64,000 bases of DNA from Ampullaceana balthica (taxonomy: Eukaryota > Mollusca > Gastropoda > Lymnaeidae). Location: NCBI GenBank assembly GCA_944989445.1, contig CALYLW010000044.1, positions 1-64,000 on the forward strand. Reading direction: 5' to 3'. Position numbers and translations under genes: made by a program. Shown here in pieces: positions 11,801 through 24,190 of the stretch (its first letter is position 1; every line of letters starts with the position of its first letter). Below the pieces are notes generated by a model, which was given only the letters and a program-made list of their open reading frames with translations, made no database searches and had not been told where the DNA came from.

Positions 11801-12361
11801 GAAGCTGTTTTAGTTACATTGAAAGATCATTAGAACAATAACAACGATAAATGATTATAACATGACATGCTGTCTATACCTTGTAAGAGCCTCTGTATAT
11901 CTTTACACGAGAGTAAGTTTACTCAATTCTTTTGCTACGTATTTGTTCACTGCGCCCAAACTATGGCTTATTTCAACGTCAATGACAAACAAAACTTTCC
12001 GGAGCGCTTTAGGGGCAAACCTTTTGGGGAAGTTTAATCTTGCGGTGTAAATCTACTTTAATGAAAGAAACATCTAGAATAACTGGAAGTAACATAGACA
12101 TATTATTGTGCATTTTGTTACGCTCATGCATAAAATCTTTATGTATGTCTGGATAAAATAAAATTCATCATTAAGGCTTTCATACGGAAACTCATCAACC
12201 AGTTTAAAGTTAAAAACATATTCTTTTTCAGATTCTTTCATATGATAAATAATTTATGGGAATTTATTTTAATAAAAAAAAAAATAGAAAGTAATTTTCA
12301 AATCGTAGATTTACATTTTGCTTAGCTTAAAATGAGCTATTGACCACTTATAAATATAAAT

Positions 12362-14028
12362 ATGGTACGGCCAAAGCCAGAAGTTCGGACTTCACGAACT
12401 TGCCAGCCAGTTCGAGCAGGCATTTTGGCTGAAGAACTGCCTGATGTAATGAGCAATAACTAGAATACTTAATAAATTAACATTGTATATCCTACTTTGG
12501 GGCCGCCGATTCGCAAGTGACGTGGAATCCTTGCCAAATCACTGACGTGATCGTGGAAACTGCAAGCGGTAAGTACAAATTGTTCGCCTCTGGTGTGATG
12601 AAGAAGGTGCAATCAATGACCAAATATTATTCCGTTAGACCTGCCATTTATGAAAAGTATTTATAAATTTGACACAGTATCATTTAACCAAGTGTTATTA
12701 ATTGGCGACCATCTCAAAAGAAAAAAAAGACCAGAAGACGTTGCTTCATGTATTATCCACATATGGGGGGCTACAAGCGTGCCTTTTAATCATGATAGTG
12801 GAAAGAATTTGCGCAAAAAGGTGTCAAATAAAATCTAGAAGAACGATCAGGGACTGAATTAAAATTTAACACGGAAAACTCATTAAAAAAAACAAGTTCC
12901 GTAAAACGTGCTAACCAACATTTTAAGATTAATGATGATGACATGGATGCACACAAATGAATCAAAACAGTGGGGCGAGAGTCTCTGATTCGTTCAATTC
13001 ATGAAAACTAGTTCTTTTCCCCAACAGCATCTCAGCAGTTGCCGTATGAACGCCATGTGTGCTGCAAATCTATAGTTTGTCTGAGTCTACTCAATTCTGC
13101 CAAGATACGTTAGTTACGGAGCGAAGACATTACAACGTCGAACAAGAATTGTGATGCTATAATGACGACTGTCTCAGAATCTCAGATTCTGCCATGCTGG
13201 CGTTAAACGTCGGAGAAAGTCATCACCATTGCCTGACTATCCTCCATGCGAAAAAGTCTGCATAGTGTTTGAAAAAAGAGGGTATTCAACATGTGAATAA
13301 CAATTTATGTGAATCTTCAGTGAATCAGACGAAGATGCGGAGGTAAATAACTTGCAGGCTAGTAATAATTAATTATATGTGCAAAACTGCAACCAGTGAA
13401 AGTTGGAATAACGCCGCGTCGTTAAACAGATGTTGACAGAGGTCATCGGTGGATCCAAGAACGTTATTGCAGTTGTCCATGAACGTGAAGATGGCTTTGA
13501 CAGTTAGTAAAAAACATGGTGTTCTAAACAAAATGGTATTTCAGAATCGAGTTTTCCATTGTACATGAGAAACTGCTCGCACTAGATTCCGTGGGCACAT
13601 AAGAAAAATATTACGAACCGTCGCGTCTTCCCAATCACAGACCGGCCGCCAAGGTTACACTCAATGCAATCGCAATACTAAGAGCGCAAAAAGTCGCTAC
13701 AAAGTATGTAAGAACAATTCAAAATACCACACATTTCATCCTGCTGTAATAAGCTATGACAGAAAGTGATACTATAATATACTTTATAACTTTCACTTTG
13801 AGTTTATTTTTATAACTTGTAATTAATAATATTCAATGTTGAGTATTAAATTATTTTGGTCAACACAACAAATCAGATAACGACTTCTTTCTTCCGACTT
13901 TGGCATATCGTGAACTGGCTGCCATAGTACGAATTTCGGGCTTTGGCAAGAGAATTTAAAACAGCATTGGCCAGTTCACGAATCGCGCCGGCTATTTCGA
14001 GAAGTGGCCGATTTCGGGATTTGGCCGT
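12362..14028. mobile_element. Element with long imperfect inverted ends
   Basis: The left end, from TACGGCCAAAGCCAGAAG onward, and the reverse complement of the right end, TTACGGCCAAATCCCGAAAT, share an imperfect inverted arrangement with repeated 'gccagttc..gaa' phrases over more than 100 bp at each end. This suggests a DNA transposon of about 1.67 kb. Internally there is a short open frame at 12650-12838 (62 residues, Lys/Arg-rich, no recognised domain) and a GTAAGT donor-like site at 12568. Long TIRs would fit a MULE or a similar type. No target duplication is visible beside the (CA)n/(TA)n tract on the right. Confidence 0.5.
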
Positions 14029-14074
14029 AACACACACACACACACTAATATATATAGTATATATATATATAAAT

Positions 14075-15883
14075 TGGACTGCGTAAATTAACGATTAATT
14101 TCCTATAATCCTATTTTTAGGCGATAATTTTTTTAGCGATTAATCGACCCACCACTTATTACTGGAAGTTAAAAGTAAAAATATTTCGGCTGATAAATAT
14201 AACTAATTTCCGGACGATTACACGAACATTTTGGTTTTAAACTTTTGACTGACTGAATGTTCAAAATGTTGTATAAAGGTTATTGTGTCCATTGAGAGAA
14301 ATAGGTTTGCTTACCATGCAATGTTCCCTTTAAGTCTTAGTTCTTAGGTCCGTGTGCAAAGTTTAAAATAAAAACAACCCGTAAAAAACCAAGTTTTTGA
14401 CTATAAAATCCTTTACGTATGAGACGTAACTAAAAGAATGTTCATTATAACACGCAGCGCAAGACCATCCAAAAATACAAAATTGCAGTTGTGTCGTAAA
14501 ACGTGTTTTAATATATAATGCGCACCGATCAGGAATATGTTTATAAAAAGAGCTGTCAATAAAATACGCACCTTATTGCGCGACAGAAAGGTGTTGTCAA
14601 TATAATACGCACCGCGACGCTCTATCTCAAAAAATAGCATGATACATAGGAATAAATAAAATAATCTAAAAAATCAATAATTTAATTACGGTACATGCGA
14701 TCGATCTGAAATTTTGATACATTGTTTTTATCATCGGTACGAAACTGCCTGCAAAATTTCAGCTCGCTATCTTGCGAGCAAGTGGGTTAAAAATCGATCA
14801 AAAGTTTTGGCGACAAGCAAGCAAGCAAGCAAGGTCGCGCCGCAGACACCACGAGTTAATATAAAGGATTTAATAAGAAAACAACCCGTAAAAAACCAAG
14901 TTTTTGACTATAAATCCTTTACGTACGAGACGTAACTAAAAGAATGTTCATTATAACACGCAGCGCAAGACCATCCAAAAATACAAAATTGCAGTTGTGT
15001 CGTAAAACGTGTTTAATATAATGCGCACCGATCAGGAATATGTTTATAAAAAGTGTTGTCAATAAAATACGCACCTTATTGCGCGACAGAAAGGTTGTTC
15101 AATATAATACGCACCGCGACGCTCTATCTCAAAAAATAGCATGATACATAGGAATAAATAAAATAATCTAAAAAATCAATAATTTAATTACGGTACATGC
15201 GATCGATCTGAAATTTTGATACATTGTTTTTATCATCGGTACGAAACTGCCTGCAAAATTTCAGCTCGCTATCTTGCGAGCAAGTGGGTTAAAAATCGAT
15301 CAAAAGTTTTGGCGACAAGCAAGCAAGCAAGCAAGGTCGGTCGTCGGCCGCAGACACCACGAGTTAATATAAAGGATTTAAAACAACAACTCGTGTACAA
15401 AGTCCATTTTTGTGCAATATTTTACAAATTTTCTGCACGGTGATTCTTAAACACTCCTGCATGGCGTCGGTCAAATGTGTGCGCAGTCACGCATGCTTAA
15501 AGGGAACATTGCTTTCCATGGTTCTAACACTTCGCTTACATATCCACCTGCCAAACCCAAACATCCACTACAGTAATCAGAAACTTCCAGCTTAGACCAA
15601 TCTAAAGCTATGTGTAGAGATTGTTCAGCTCGGCTGGTTATATCGTCATAAGACCCGCTGATACACTTGAACCAAAATGTCATTTCACTTGTCTGCGTTG
15701 TTGGTAAAAATATGTCATTTTAGAAGAAGACATTGACAGTGTCATTATCAATTTTAGACAAGATACGTAATGTTACTTATGACACATATATGTCTATTTT
15801 TGGCTTTAATCGAATTAACAATTATTAATGGTTAATTTACAAAGGTTAACGATTAAATTAAAATTAATCGTTAGAAAGCCCTA
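14075..15883 (+). mobile_element. hAT-derived element copy A (TAGGGCTG ends), split by R1 dimer
   Basis: Left end ctgcgtaaattaacgatta, right end taatcgttagaaagcccta. It matches copy B (47415-48226) along its length except for an insertion at about 14368-15383, made of two R1 units. In copy B the junction reads continuously ('gtgtgcaaagaaaaaaaacaactcttgtgcaaag'). It encodes no intact protein. The flanks are (TA)n, so a target duplication cannot be read. Family assignment rests on copy B's 8-bp duplication and copy C's coding content. Confidence 0.75.
14368..15383 (+). mobile_element. R1 tandem dimer (two ~505-bp units)
   Basis: Two head-to-tail units, starting about 14372 and 14879, each opening with AACCCGTAAAAAACCAAG and TTTTTGACTATAAATCCTTT and closing with 'gcagacaccacgagttaat' and 'ataaaggattta'. 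The units are almost identical by eye. Each holds four copies of a motif close to ATAATRCGCACC about 40-75 bp apart, and a GCAA/CAAG tetranucleotide run near the right end. The open frames at 14714-14935 and 15216-15443 start with the same residues only because the units repeat; no protein family is recognised. Inserted in hAT-derived copy A. Confidence 0.85.
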
Positions 15884-15920
15884 ATTTATATTATATATTG
15901 TATATGTCATATACATATAT

Positions 15921-16040
15921 TAGGGCTGTTATCGACTAATTTAAATTTAATCGTTAACTATTTCAAAATTTATCGATAATTAATCGATAATTTCGATTAA
16001 GCCAAAAATAGAAATCTATGACGTCATTAAACTGAACATT
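15921..16040 (-). mobile_element. Partial hAT-derived copy D (TAGGGCTG end)
   Basis: Starts TAGGGCTGTTATCGAC and follows the reverse complement of the right end of copies A and B ('gattaagccaaaaatagaaat'). It lies 38 bp beyond the right end of copy A, head to head, and fades out after about 120 bp. Confidence 0.6.
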
Positions 16041-16209
16041 TGTGACGGACATTAAAAATTAAGAATATTTTGAACTAAATTTTATGACAATGTGTTGATA
16101 CTTGATCGGATGTTTGTGCTGAATGTGGTACGCCAACGATGTATTTGATCCTTTAAAAGAAAATTGTTTATGGCAGTGAGCACAGTAAATTTTTCACCAT
16201 CTTCGACTT

Positions 16210-16378
16210 TGGCCATCAAAAAAGAAAAGGGGCGCCGCAGGCGCCCTGCAACCCCTATTATAAAATACTTTTGTGTACATTTCAGAAAGTTTAGTATTTC
16301 GTATTTATCAAACAAGGACAAGTTAGTTGGGCTTTTGAAAAAGGTCGGCGTCGTAGGCGCCCTAAAAAAAAGTGCATT
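16210..16378 (+). repeat. GGCGCC-palindrome minisatellite, short array
   Basis: About one and a half units of the repeat found as a longer array at 24744-25195: palindromic ggcgccgcaggcgcc, then 'tttgtgtacatttcag', 'tatttatca', 'acaaggacaagttagttggg'. Confidence 0.75.
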
Positions 16379-16399
16379 TTAAAATAAAATAAATAGATT

Positions 16400-17630
16400 T
16401 CAGCTGAAAACTTCCGTCATTTTTAAAGGTGTACGCTAGTTCTAACATAATCGCAAAAATACGTAACTCAAAAGAATGTTATGTTGTTATTGAAACAATT
16501 AATGCATACAATATGCCAGTATCAGAAAAATGTTAATGTATTGCATGTCATTAGATTATTCAGGAACCTCATATTTTTTCATAACTAATCAAATCATGAA
16601 ATTCATATTACATGAAATTTTAAATGTATGGAATAACTATTACTTAAAATCCTTGAAGAAATAAATTAGAGATAAAATTTCATTTAAGTATAAACATTTA
16701 GTACAAACGTGTCAATAAATCTGCTAATAAATCCACTAATAGTAGAGATAATGCCATCGTGCCCATGTTAAAGACTTATACTAATCTTTCGAAGGCATTT
16801 TTGATTTAACAACACATATTTGACCATATTCTTAAATTTACAGTCTCAACATGGGCAACAAACAAAAAGACATAACACCAGGTCCTTTGTCTTTTGGGTT
16901 ATGAACTGTAAACTGTATTCAAAAAATTATATGTTTGAGGAATATTATAGCAAGTTTTAATCAGTTTCAAAACAATAGTGACAATTCTTATAATCCTCTC
17001 TTCCAATTGAAAAGCTCGTGCTAAAAGTACATAAGTAAATAAATACGCATTTAAAGAAAATCAAGTTTTAATGTATTTTCGTCTCTTTGAAGATAGCCTT
17101 TTAATTTTTTTTAGTTTTATAGAAATCGGGATCGTAGTTACATTGTATTGTGTTTTCAACTTATGCAGTAAAATTGGTCCTAAACCAGGATGTTAAAAGT
17201 TCACTGTTGAGTTGAATTTGACAATAATGAGACTTAAGTACTGTTAGCACAAGGGTCTTCATCGCGATTATTAGATAGTACCCTTAAATCCCTTCCCTTG
17301 AAATCTTAAATTTTAAAAAATTTTATTTAAGTTACTCACATGAAAACCGCGAAAGAAGCACATTATATTGAAAAAAAGGACTTAAAATAGAAATTCCTGT
17401 AAACGCATACAAATTAAATCAGAACAAGAAAGCAAAAACCTTACAAAAAGACCCATATGAATTGATAGAATGGGAAATATTTGGAGGGTTTTCTTCCATC
17501 CATAAAAGTGTTAACTGTTAAGAGTAATAAAGTAAAATAAAACAATACATGCATAACTCTTTAATTCATGGAAAATACTATTCCAAACTAAAGATGCAAA
17601 ATACTAAGGAGTAATAAAAATGAAAAATAT
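16400..17630. other. AT-rich stretch, no gene recognised
   Basis: No open frame, RNA or transposon end could be supported. Parts may be the LINE body upstream of the fragment at 17640, but nothing clear was found. Confidence 0.35.
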
Positions 17631-17639
17631 ATTGAAATC

Positions 17640-17855
17640 CCATGTCAAAGAAGTAATTAAAAAATCAAACAAAACTTTAGGATTTATAAAGAGAAACTTT
17701 GACCAGAAGTAATAACAATATAAAACTGAAATGATACTTTAATTTAGTGACACTTGCATTGGAATATACATCTTCTGTATGGGACCCATCCACCAAAGAA
17801 AACATTGATAAACCAGAAAAAATTCAAAACAGACACCAACAAGTTAATATAAAAG
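17640..17855 (+). pseudogene. LINE reverse transcriptase fragment (C-terminal)
   Basis: Short relic of a non-LTR retrotransposon reverse transcriptase. One frame gives KKSNKTLGFIKRN, the well-known 'K(A/S)NKTLGFI(R/K)RN' stretch after the RT palm. A shifted frame gives 'SVWDP' and 'TKENIDK', matching 'SSVWDPYTKENIDKLE' in CR1/Jockey-like LINEs. Stops and at least one frameshift lie between. The upstream RT core, the endonuclease and a poly(A) tail are not seen. Confidence 0.75.
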
Positions 17856-17984
17856 GATTTAATGAATCTCATTCTATTACGAACGAACGAACATACATGG
17901 CAAATTATATATATTGTTTATAAGTAATGATTTAAGGTTTGTAAATAAACATACAAATGTATACATAATTATAACATATTTATA

Positions 17985-18428
17985 CTACGGCTGCGGAAAA
18001 TACCGATTAATTAATCGATTATCGTAATTTTTAAAATCTATTAAAATTAATTGGATCAGTTAAAATTCGATTTAATTGAAGAAAATATTTCTAGTAGTTT
18101 TTGTTTCCAATTTATTAAGTACAAATACAAGTAATATATATGATTTTACTTATCAACACTTCCGTCGCATTTTTATTATTTATTTAGACGTGCATACGTA
18201 AACAAAAAGGTTTTCTTCCTTAATTCTTGCATAGCAGAACGATTAGCTGTGTTTCGTCACAAATTTGGGGGCCATGGATTCCGCGACTTAACCGATTTCG
18301 CGAACTAATTAATCGCGACTTAACGGATCTATATATGCGTTATTAAAATATAAATTAATCGAAATTAATCGATAAATTGATTAAATTTTCCCGAGTAATC
18401 GAACAAAATATTTTTAATCCAGCCCTTA
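17985..18428. mobile_element. Short element with (A)GGGCTG-like ends and CGATTAAT motifs (copy E)
   Basis: About 440 bp. Left end TACGGCTGCGGAAAATACC followed by several CGATTAAT words; right end rich in the same words and closing 'taatccagccctta'. The ends resemble copies A-C, but the body differs, so it is either a separate non-autonomous subfamily or a strongly deleted relative. No clear target duplication. Confidence 0.5.
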
Positions 18429-18529
18429 CTTATAAATTTATTTTCCTAACTTTCATATAATAAAAATCGTGTATTATTAAGTATTATGCTATCAAAATTT
18501 AAATTATTTGTAACTAGATACTACCCGCG

Positions 18530-18800
18530 GCGTAAGATACGCCGCATACATGCTCATAGATAGTGCAAAGGACGGGAGAGGATAACGGACAACAATTAGC
18601 AGCAAGATTAAATGAAAACAACGCGAGTGAACGGGGACCGTCGACGCATTGTTGGTCTCGAGACATGCGCACTAAAGTGTTTTTATCTGCCTCCCACCCT
18701 GCACCACCCTAAAACTAGGATTGGTCGACCCTAGCGAAGGTCATTCTCATGCTTATTTTCACACGTCTTGTCCTAATTTCTGATGATATATATATATTAT
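18530..18800. mobile_element. Composite SINE-like repeat (no tRNA insert)
   Basis: Same family as 41645-41962: 'gatacgccgcatacatgctcatagata', 'gtgaacg', 'gcattgttggtctcgagacatgcgcac', 'gattggtcgaccctagcgaaggtcatt', ending in (TA)n. This copy lacks the tRNA-Val-like segment seen in the 9.6 and 19.1 kb copies. Confidence 0.65.
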
Positions 18801-19117
18801 ATATATAGATAGATAACGTGCGTAAGGGCATTCATGTCGCGGAAGCATCCCTCATAGCTTTGAGTGAAGAGAGAAGGGCCAGGAGAAAGGGAGGGGGGCA
18901 GAGGAGCAGGAATACACGCCATCGTCCCATGAGGACGGACGGTTGCCACACCAATAGATAACGATAGATGTTGACCAGGATTGTAATCACCATTTCGTCA
19001 ATGAATTTTTTTACAGAAATATGCGAGCAATATAATAATAGAAACAAACAGTTAGCTGATGCAGGAATCGGTATAACATTGGATGAAGTGTTGTTTCCAT
19101 GCAATACATACGAAGCG

Positions 19118-19445
19118 TAGCCATGTTCGCAAAAGGGAGAAAAGAAGTGGAGAAAAAAACGGGCAAAAACTTAAACTTCAAAAAAAAATTTAAAAAATTA
19201 ATGTTTCCGATGGGGCTTGAAATCAGGACCTTCCGCGTGTTAGGCGAATGTGTTAACCACTACACTACGAAACACATGTGAGGAGCAACGCAAGTAAACG
19301 TAAGAAGACTTGTTGGCCTCAAGACATGCCCCCCCTGCACATCTTCGCTTGCCAACTATAAAATGTAATTGGTCGACATCAACGAGGGTCATTCATCAAT
19401 CTTATTTGAACACGTCTTGTTCTTGTTCTAGTGAATTTTTATATA
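19118..19445. mobile_element. SINE-like repeat with tRNA-Val-like segment
   Basis: Minus strand 19265-19205 reads as a decayed tRNA-Val: box A-like TAGTGTAGTGGTTAAC, anticodon-loop CTAACAC (AAC) and GGTCCTGATTTCAAG at the box B position. The flanks match the 9.6 kb copy ('gccatgttcgcaaaa' upstream; 'ttgccaactata', 'gagggtcattcatc' downstream). Box B differs at invariant positions, so it is not called as a tRNA gene. Confidence 0.6.
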
Positions 19446-19449
19446 GATA

Positions 19450-19767
19450 TCTTGTTCTATGAACTATTTTGCAAGATTTTTTTGTCTTAAATCACTCATG
19501 GCGGAAAAAATATACTTTTTTATCAACTTCAGTTAGGAGAGCTCCTTTCACAACTAGCGACACTGATAACAATTTGTAAAAAAAAACGGTGAGCACAATT
19601 ATGATGTTGGGTACAGAATTTTCCAATCTATACTGTTGAATAAAATTTAATAGACCAAGGGGGGCCTCCCCGTTTTCGTAATGTAATGCCACTTTATGTA
19701 GCCATACAAACCAGGATCCTTGTTCTTTCAATACGGATCTGTTCTTTATCAATGTTAATAAAGTCAT
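19450..19767 (-). pseudogene. hAT transposase C-terminal relic
   Basis: Reading leftwards from 19767, one frame carries 'LGLLNFIQQYRLENSVPNI', matching the stretch 'VLNFI...L...PN' that precedes the hAT dimerisation domain in ZMYM1-like transposases. A second frame then gives 'VASCERSS' followed by 'MSDLRQKNLA', the CERSF region and the 'RSTMSQERLSNLA' stretch. Frameshifts divide it. The core and the N-terminus are not recognised to the right. Confidence 0.72.
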
Positions 19768-19825
19768 TTATTTGACATTCAAATTCTTCATTTATTTAAG
19801 ACTGCACGGGGCCCCTGGCTGCAAT

Positions 19826-20600
19826 TCAAACTGGGGCCCTATCCAGCCAGCGCCCCTTTAAATAAAATATATAGCTAGCAGCTAATATAAGACTGTAAGT
19901 TGTAACTAAATAGTCCATTGGTTCCTTTCTCATACTTTGTATGACGGGATCGGCCTTCCCAGCCAAAAGATTATTGATGAAAAAAACCAAACAGGAAGAA
20001 ATAACTGTTCGCCCGGTATTTCTAAAATTGAGTGTAAAAAGTAATTTAAAAAAAGACAAATTTAAAATAAATTATTACCCTACTGGGAACTATTTTGACA
20101 TCGCTTACACCAGAAGCCTACACACTTCCACAGAACCAGGAGAGCTTGACGGAGGTTTCAAATTTAAAAGATAAAAACAATATTCTTTAATATTTTCTCT
20201 TATTGAGCTTATCAAGTCAAGTTTTCGATTACTAAGACTATCAGGTCCGAAAAGCGATCAGATTAAAAGATAAGATTTATTAATTTATTTAAGTAATGAT
20301 ATTTTCAGGGATTCATGCAAACATTTGATCCACCTTTATTGTATAAAATGAACAAAAAAACTTTAAAAAAAGATGAGGCCTAACTGCAGTGAGGACTGTA
20401 GAATCTCGCATGAAAAAGCAGAAAATAAATTTTAGTCACAAACTAAGTAGTCGTTTTTTCTTTTATTATTCCATCCATGAATAAAAACATTTCTCGTTAT
20501 ACTTCTTGATCTGTGAATTTTCCCCCACTCATATTTTGTCCCCCTTCTAGCTCGGCGTTCGGTTGATATCTCCAATTCCTAACAAATTGTTTCGGCTGAT
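19826..20600. other. Unassigned sequence with short open frames
   Basis: Opposed open frames at 19826-20059 (minus) and 19941-20174 (plus, basic, 77 residues) have no recognised domain. They may be the N-terminal remains of the hAT relic on the left or chance frames. No terminal repeats were identified. Confidence 0.3.
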
Positions 20601-20607
20601 AAAACAG

Positions 20608-20786
20608 CAGTGGCGTAGCTAGGAATTTGTAGGGTTCGGGGGCCCGCTTAAACTCTTTAGGGGCCCTACCTACATAATATTTAATGTAAACAAAATTCGG
20701 ACACTAATTTGGGGGCCCCACTCACGTGGGGGCCCGGGGGACATTCCAATTTTGTCTCCCCTCCCCCTCCCATAGTTACGCCACTG
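20608..20786. mobile_element. 179-bp MITE with CAGTGGCGTAGCTAGG ends
   Basis: Inverted ends CAGTGGCGTAGCTAGG and (reverse) CAGTGGCGTAACTATG around a GC-rich body. Flanking octamers taaaacag and tataacag match at 7 of 8 positions, which suits a hAT-type 8-bp target duplication. A second member lies at 58448-58627. Confidence 0.85.
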
Positions 20787-20789
20787 TAT

Positions 20790-22870
20790 AACAGCGTGTT
20801 GTATTAGCACATCTCTTTTTTCCAGGAAATGGTGTGCATTAAAAAAAATAATTTAAATAAAAGACGGGATCCCATAAATTGAGATAACGTAGAAAAATAA
20901 AAAGTGTGCGTTGAATTGACTAAAATTTCAGCATCTTATCTCGTGTTATTAGTTACTATCTTCAGACACTGGAAATTGTTTAGGTTTGTATTTTGCGAAA
21001 TGATTTATGCATATTGGGATGTTTATTAACGGATAAATTTGAATATTTACATATCTTGGTAATAAATCTTAATTAATTTCATAAAATAGACGAATTTAAA
21101 TTATTTAAGCATACACATTACTTTAATTGAATAGCGTAACATTTTTTATGAATAACTGGTATTTTAATTAAAAAGAAAACACAAATTATATGTTCTACTT
21201 TAATGCAATAGAAACAAAAGAAATTTAATTTTCAATAACTTACCTGGGGTAGTCTTTGGAAAACATGAGAGGCCAAGTATGTGATAATTAGCGAACATGA
21301 TAGAAACATGCAAGCAAAGATTAGAAATAACAACCAACTTACCTTTTTTATACCATTAGGTAGCATTAACCTGGTGATACATTAAATAGCCAAATCATCA
21401 GTCCAAGGAGACAATTTTTTAAAATATTTCTAAAGATTTGTACTTATTTTCTCATCATCGACCTTCAGACTGAGCAATCTTTTGAAGCAAGTTGAAGATT
21501 TAACCTTAAAACCTCTCAGTGACACCAGGTGGAGATTGACGATATAAAGCAGATTGGTTATCCTATCGGTCCAATAAATGATACATTGCTTAGCATTTAA
21601 GAGAACAAAGATACAAATAGTTCAATAAGAGATTAAACATCTTGATAGCTCACGCAAATACAACCATTCAAATTTATTTGTTCTGTCGAATATGATGAGT
21701 ATGAATCATGTCAATCCCATTAGTAAACTCACACAGGGCAAACATAAGGATATTGAATTGCCAATAAGTCTTTTGGAAGGCTAAAATATTTTTTAAAAAG
21801 AATTTTGAGCTCAGACAATCAATTTAATGTCATCCTTGATGATCCGGTGAAATGGCACCCGAAATCGAGGAAGAAAAATAAATTCGACTCAATCCAAGAC
21901 AACGAGTTCGTCGGACAAAAAGACCAATGTTATTTAAATCAGGATGGACCTGTAATGGATGCACACAAAAAATGTATAATTTAATTTCATCTATCACTTT
22001 TAGACTCTGGCAATCAAGTTTTTAAACTTAAATTTTCTCAGATGCATCATCCCAACAGTTTCTTATATTTTTATATGAGCTAAAAGATGTTAGTTCTCTT
22101 GTAATTTAGGAAAATGCAAAGATTTGGTGTCTATTTAACCAGATGGGGTATCATTGAATATAAACAGCCTGTACTTTGTGATGAAATATCTGTTGCTTGT
22201 TTTCTATTGGAAAAAAACAGATTTAGATTCTTAGTAAATTTTAAAATTCATCAAAAAAATGAATTGTACTCCAAACTAGAGCATTGCTCTATAGAATTTT
22301 ACTAATTTTCCCTTAAAACAATCATAGTACTATTTTGAGAACAACATCTCAAACTAGATTGTTGTACTCGGTATATAGCATTGAGTATGAACCCGTGAAA
22401 GCTTATATGTTTTAAATTAATTAGAAAATCTTCTGAAATTGAAGTTCGTTTAAAAATTGTCTCATGAATTATACTCATGTTAAGTGCTTTTAAATAAAAT
22501 ATTTTAATTAAAAATTTGATTGTAAGTATTTTGAGTTAATTACTGAAGTTACAGTGTTTTTTCAGAGGTGAGCTAAACTTTAAAAAGCAAAACCATTTAA
22601 TACATTTTAGAATACATAGGAGCGATATTTTTTAATTTTGCATGGAACATTTCAAAAGCTAAATCTGGCCTGAAATGATTAATATTCATTACGCTAGAAA
22701 TACCTGTTGAAGGAAGGTAGCACCAAACATACATCATTAAAAAAAATTCTTTGTAAATAAATGTAACAATTTTATTTAAAATTATAATTTAAGCTGCTCA
22801 TTAATAGTATTAAAAATTTACTTTTATATATTGTGACCATTAAAAGAGTTGTTATAACACGCAATAAACT
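20790..22870. other. Long AT-rich stretch, no gene supported
   Basis: No domain recognised. On the minus strand two canonical donors occur (exon-like ends at 21346 and 21247, each followed by GTAAGT), and 21540-21435 reads open for about 35 codons before a stop. These could be small exons of the minus-strand gene proposed at 28280-35714, but phases could not be joined, so none is called. The plus frame at 22114-22305 has no recognisable domain. Confidence 0.35.
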
Positions 22871-22879
22871 ACTCGCCTT

Positions 22880-23530
22880 ATGTAAAAACAACAAACAACA
22901 TCAATACCCCCCAAAATGTCAAAATTTTAACAGTATATGAGCTAAATAAAATGACTATCCAGTTTACATAATATTTAACATAGATTTTGACAAAACTTGG
23001 AATATAAAACTTGATGGCCTATATTAAAATAGGGCATTAACATTTTTATTTTTCATTCTTTGGAGCCGAGGCCCCTAATCAGTTTTTCGTAAACGTTAAG
23101 AGATTTCCCACGATTTTTTAAAATACAAATATAGACAAACAAATATGTTAATCATGATCCATATTAAAATAAACTGTTTTTTAAAAAACTTTACATCTTA
23201 CACCGATAGGGCCTCCGGGTTTTTTAAAGCCGTATAAATAGTATTTTATTCATTACACGGCCATTAAACTTTTCGAAGTTTTTGAGTACGCTCCGCGAAG
23301 GTTTCTGGCATTAATAACAACACTTGATAGCGCTGGAGCCCGTAATGCCATTTTTACACATGAATTATATAAACGGTATCTTAAACAGTGCTTCTGGATA
23401 TATGGATGAATTATTAACCGAATTTGATATTAAAAAACAAAATTCAACAGGGTAATGAGCTCCTAACGTATGTTCTTTAGGGCCGGACCCAAAATAATTT
23501 GTTCGTAATCTTTTATGCTTTATTTCCCCA
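22880..23530 (+). repeat. Diverged GGGCC minisatellite
   Basis: Loose tandem units of about 170-220 bp sharing 'gccgaggcccctaatcagtttttcgtaa', 'gatagggcctccgggtttttt', 'gcgctggagcccgtaatgcca', 'agggccggacccaa' and 'cgcgaaggtttctggcatt'. The last phrase recurs in the array at 42640-43070. Confidence 0.5.
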
Positions 23531-24185
23531 TTAGAATTAAACAATTATTAAATACATATAGACACGCATCATTCATAAAGACCTGGATTGAAATCTCAGA
23601 CCTTATGAGATATGCACATCTGCACTCATTCTCCACGAGACCCTTAATGTAATTTTATTCCCCATTTTGTTTTACACGACCTTGACAAATATTGACAAAA
23701 AATATATCCATCATCATCCAGATTGAAATCTATTGGTGTTTTGAGTTGGTGTTACGCGGGTTCTCAACGCTAACTAGAATCCAAACTTTCCGCTACAAAG
23801 CGCTTGTATTTTGCTTGCAATATTATAATTTTTAAAAAAATGTAGCTAATAAATTGATATATTTTCTTCGATGTATTTATCTGTCTGCTCTGGTAAAATT
23901 TTGAAATTGAATTTACATCCACTCCCATTGTTATAATCACTAAAAATGTAAATAATTAAAAAAAAATAAACAAAATTTCACCTAAATGAGTTCGAACTGA
24001 TTGGCTTTCAATATATTTCGCATTTGTTGTACACTTTATCTGAAGAAAATACTTAAATAATCTTTTCTCCCCTACCACCAATATGCTCGCTCAAAGCGAT
24101 GAAGAACGATTTTTAAGTATCAACTCCCCAATCTGAATTGTTGCCTGCAGGGTCTCTAGACTATTTTAATAAAAATGTATACGAA
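23531..24185. other. No gene recognised
   Basis: AT-rich sequence without a supported open frame, RNA gene or transposon end. Confidence 0.35.
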
Positions 24186-24190
24186 ACATA

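Larger units (their letters stand above)
8430..12260 (+). repeat. Segmental duplication, left copy, block 2
   Basis: Paralogous in order and orientation to 58640-59695. Matching stretches are 8430-8560/58655-58770, 9395-9635/58785-59005, 10220-10290/59030-59100 and 11810-12255/59275-59690. The left copy is longer because it holds a minisatellite (8700-9250), a SINE-like composite (9640-10215) and an R1-related element (10297-11005) that the right copy lacks. With block 1 this makes one duplicated tract of about 7 kb. Confidence 0.75.

Noticed and set aside
14714..14935. Conserved protein starting MIHCFYHRYE, also at 15216 and 49584
   Set aside because: The conservation is explained by near-identical R1 units; the frame lengths and ends differ between units and no family is recognised.
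19205..19268. Second tRNA-Val gene on the minus strand
   Set aside because: Box B reads GATTTCAAG instead of GGTTCRANN, and it is embedded in the same repeat family.
21243..21374. Two further small exons of the minus-strand gene (28 and 10 nt)
   Set aside because: The donors are canonical, but the phase does not join to exon 4 without an unseen intermediate exon; too short to support.
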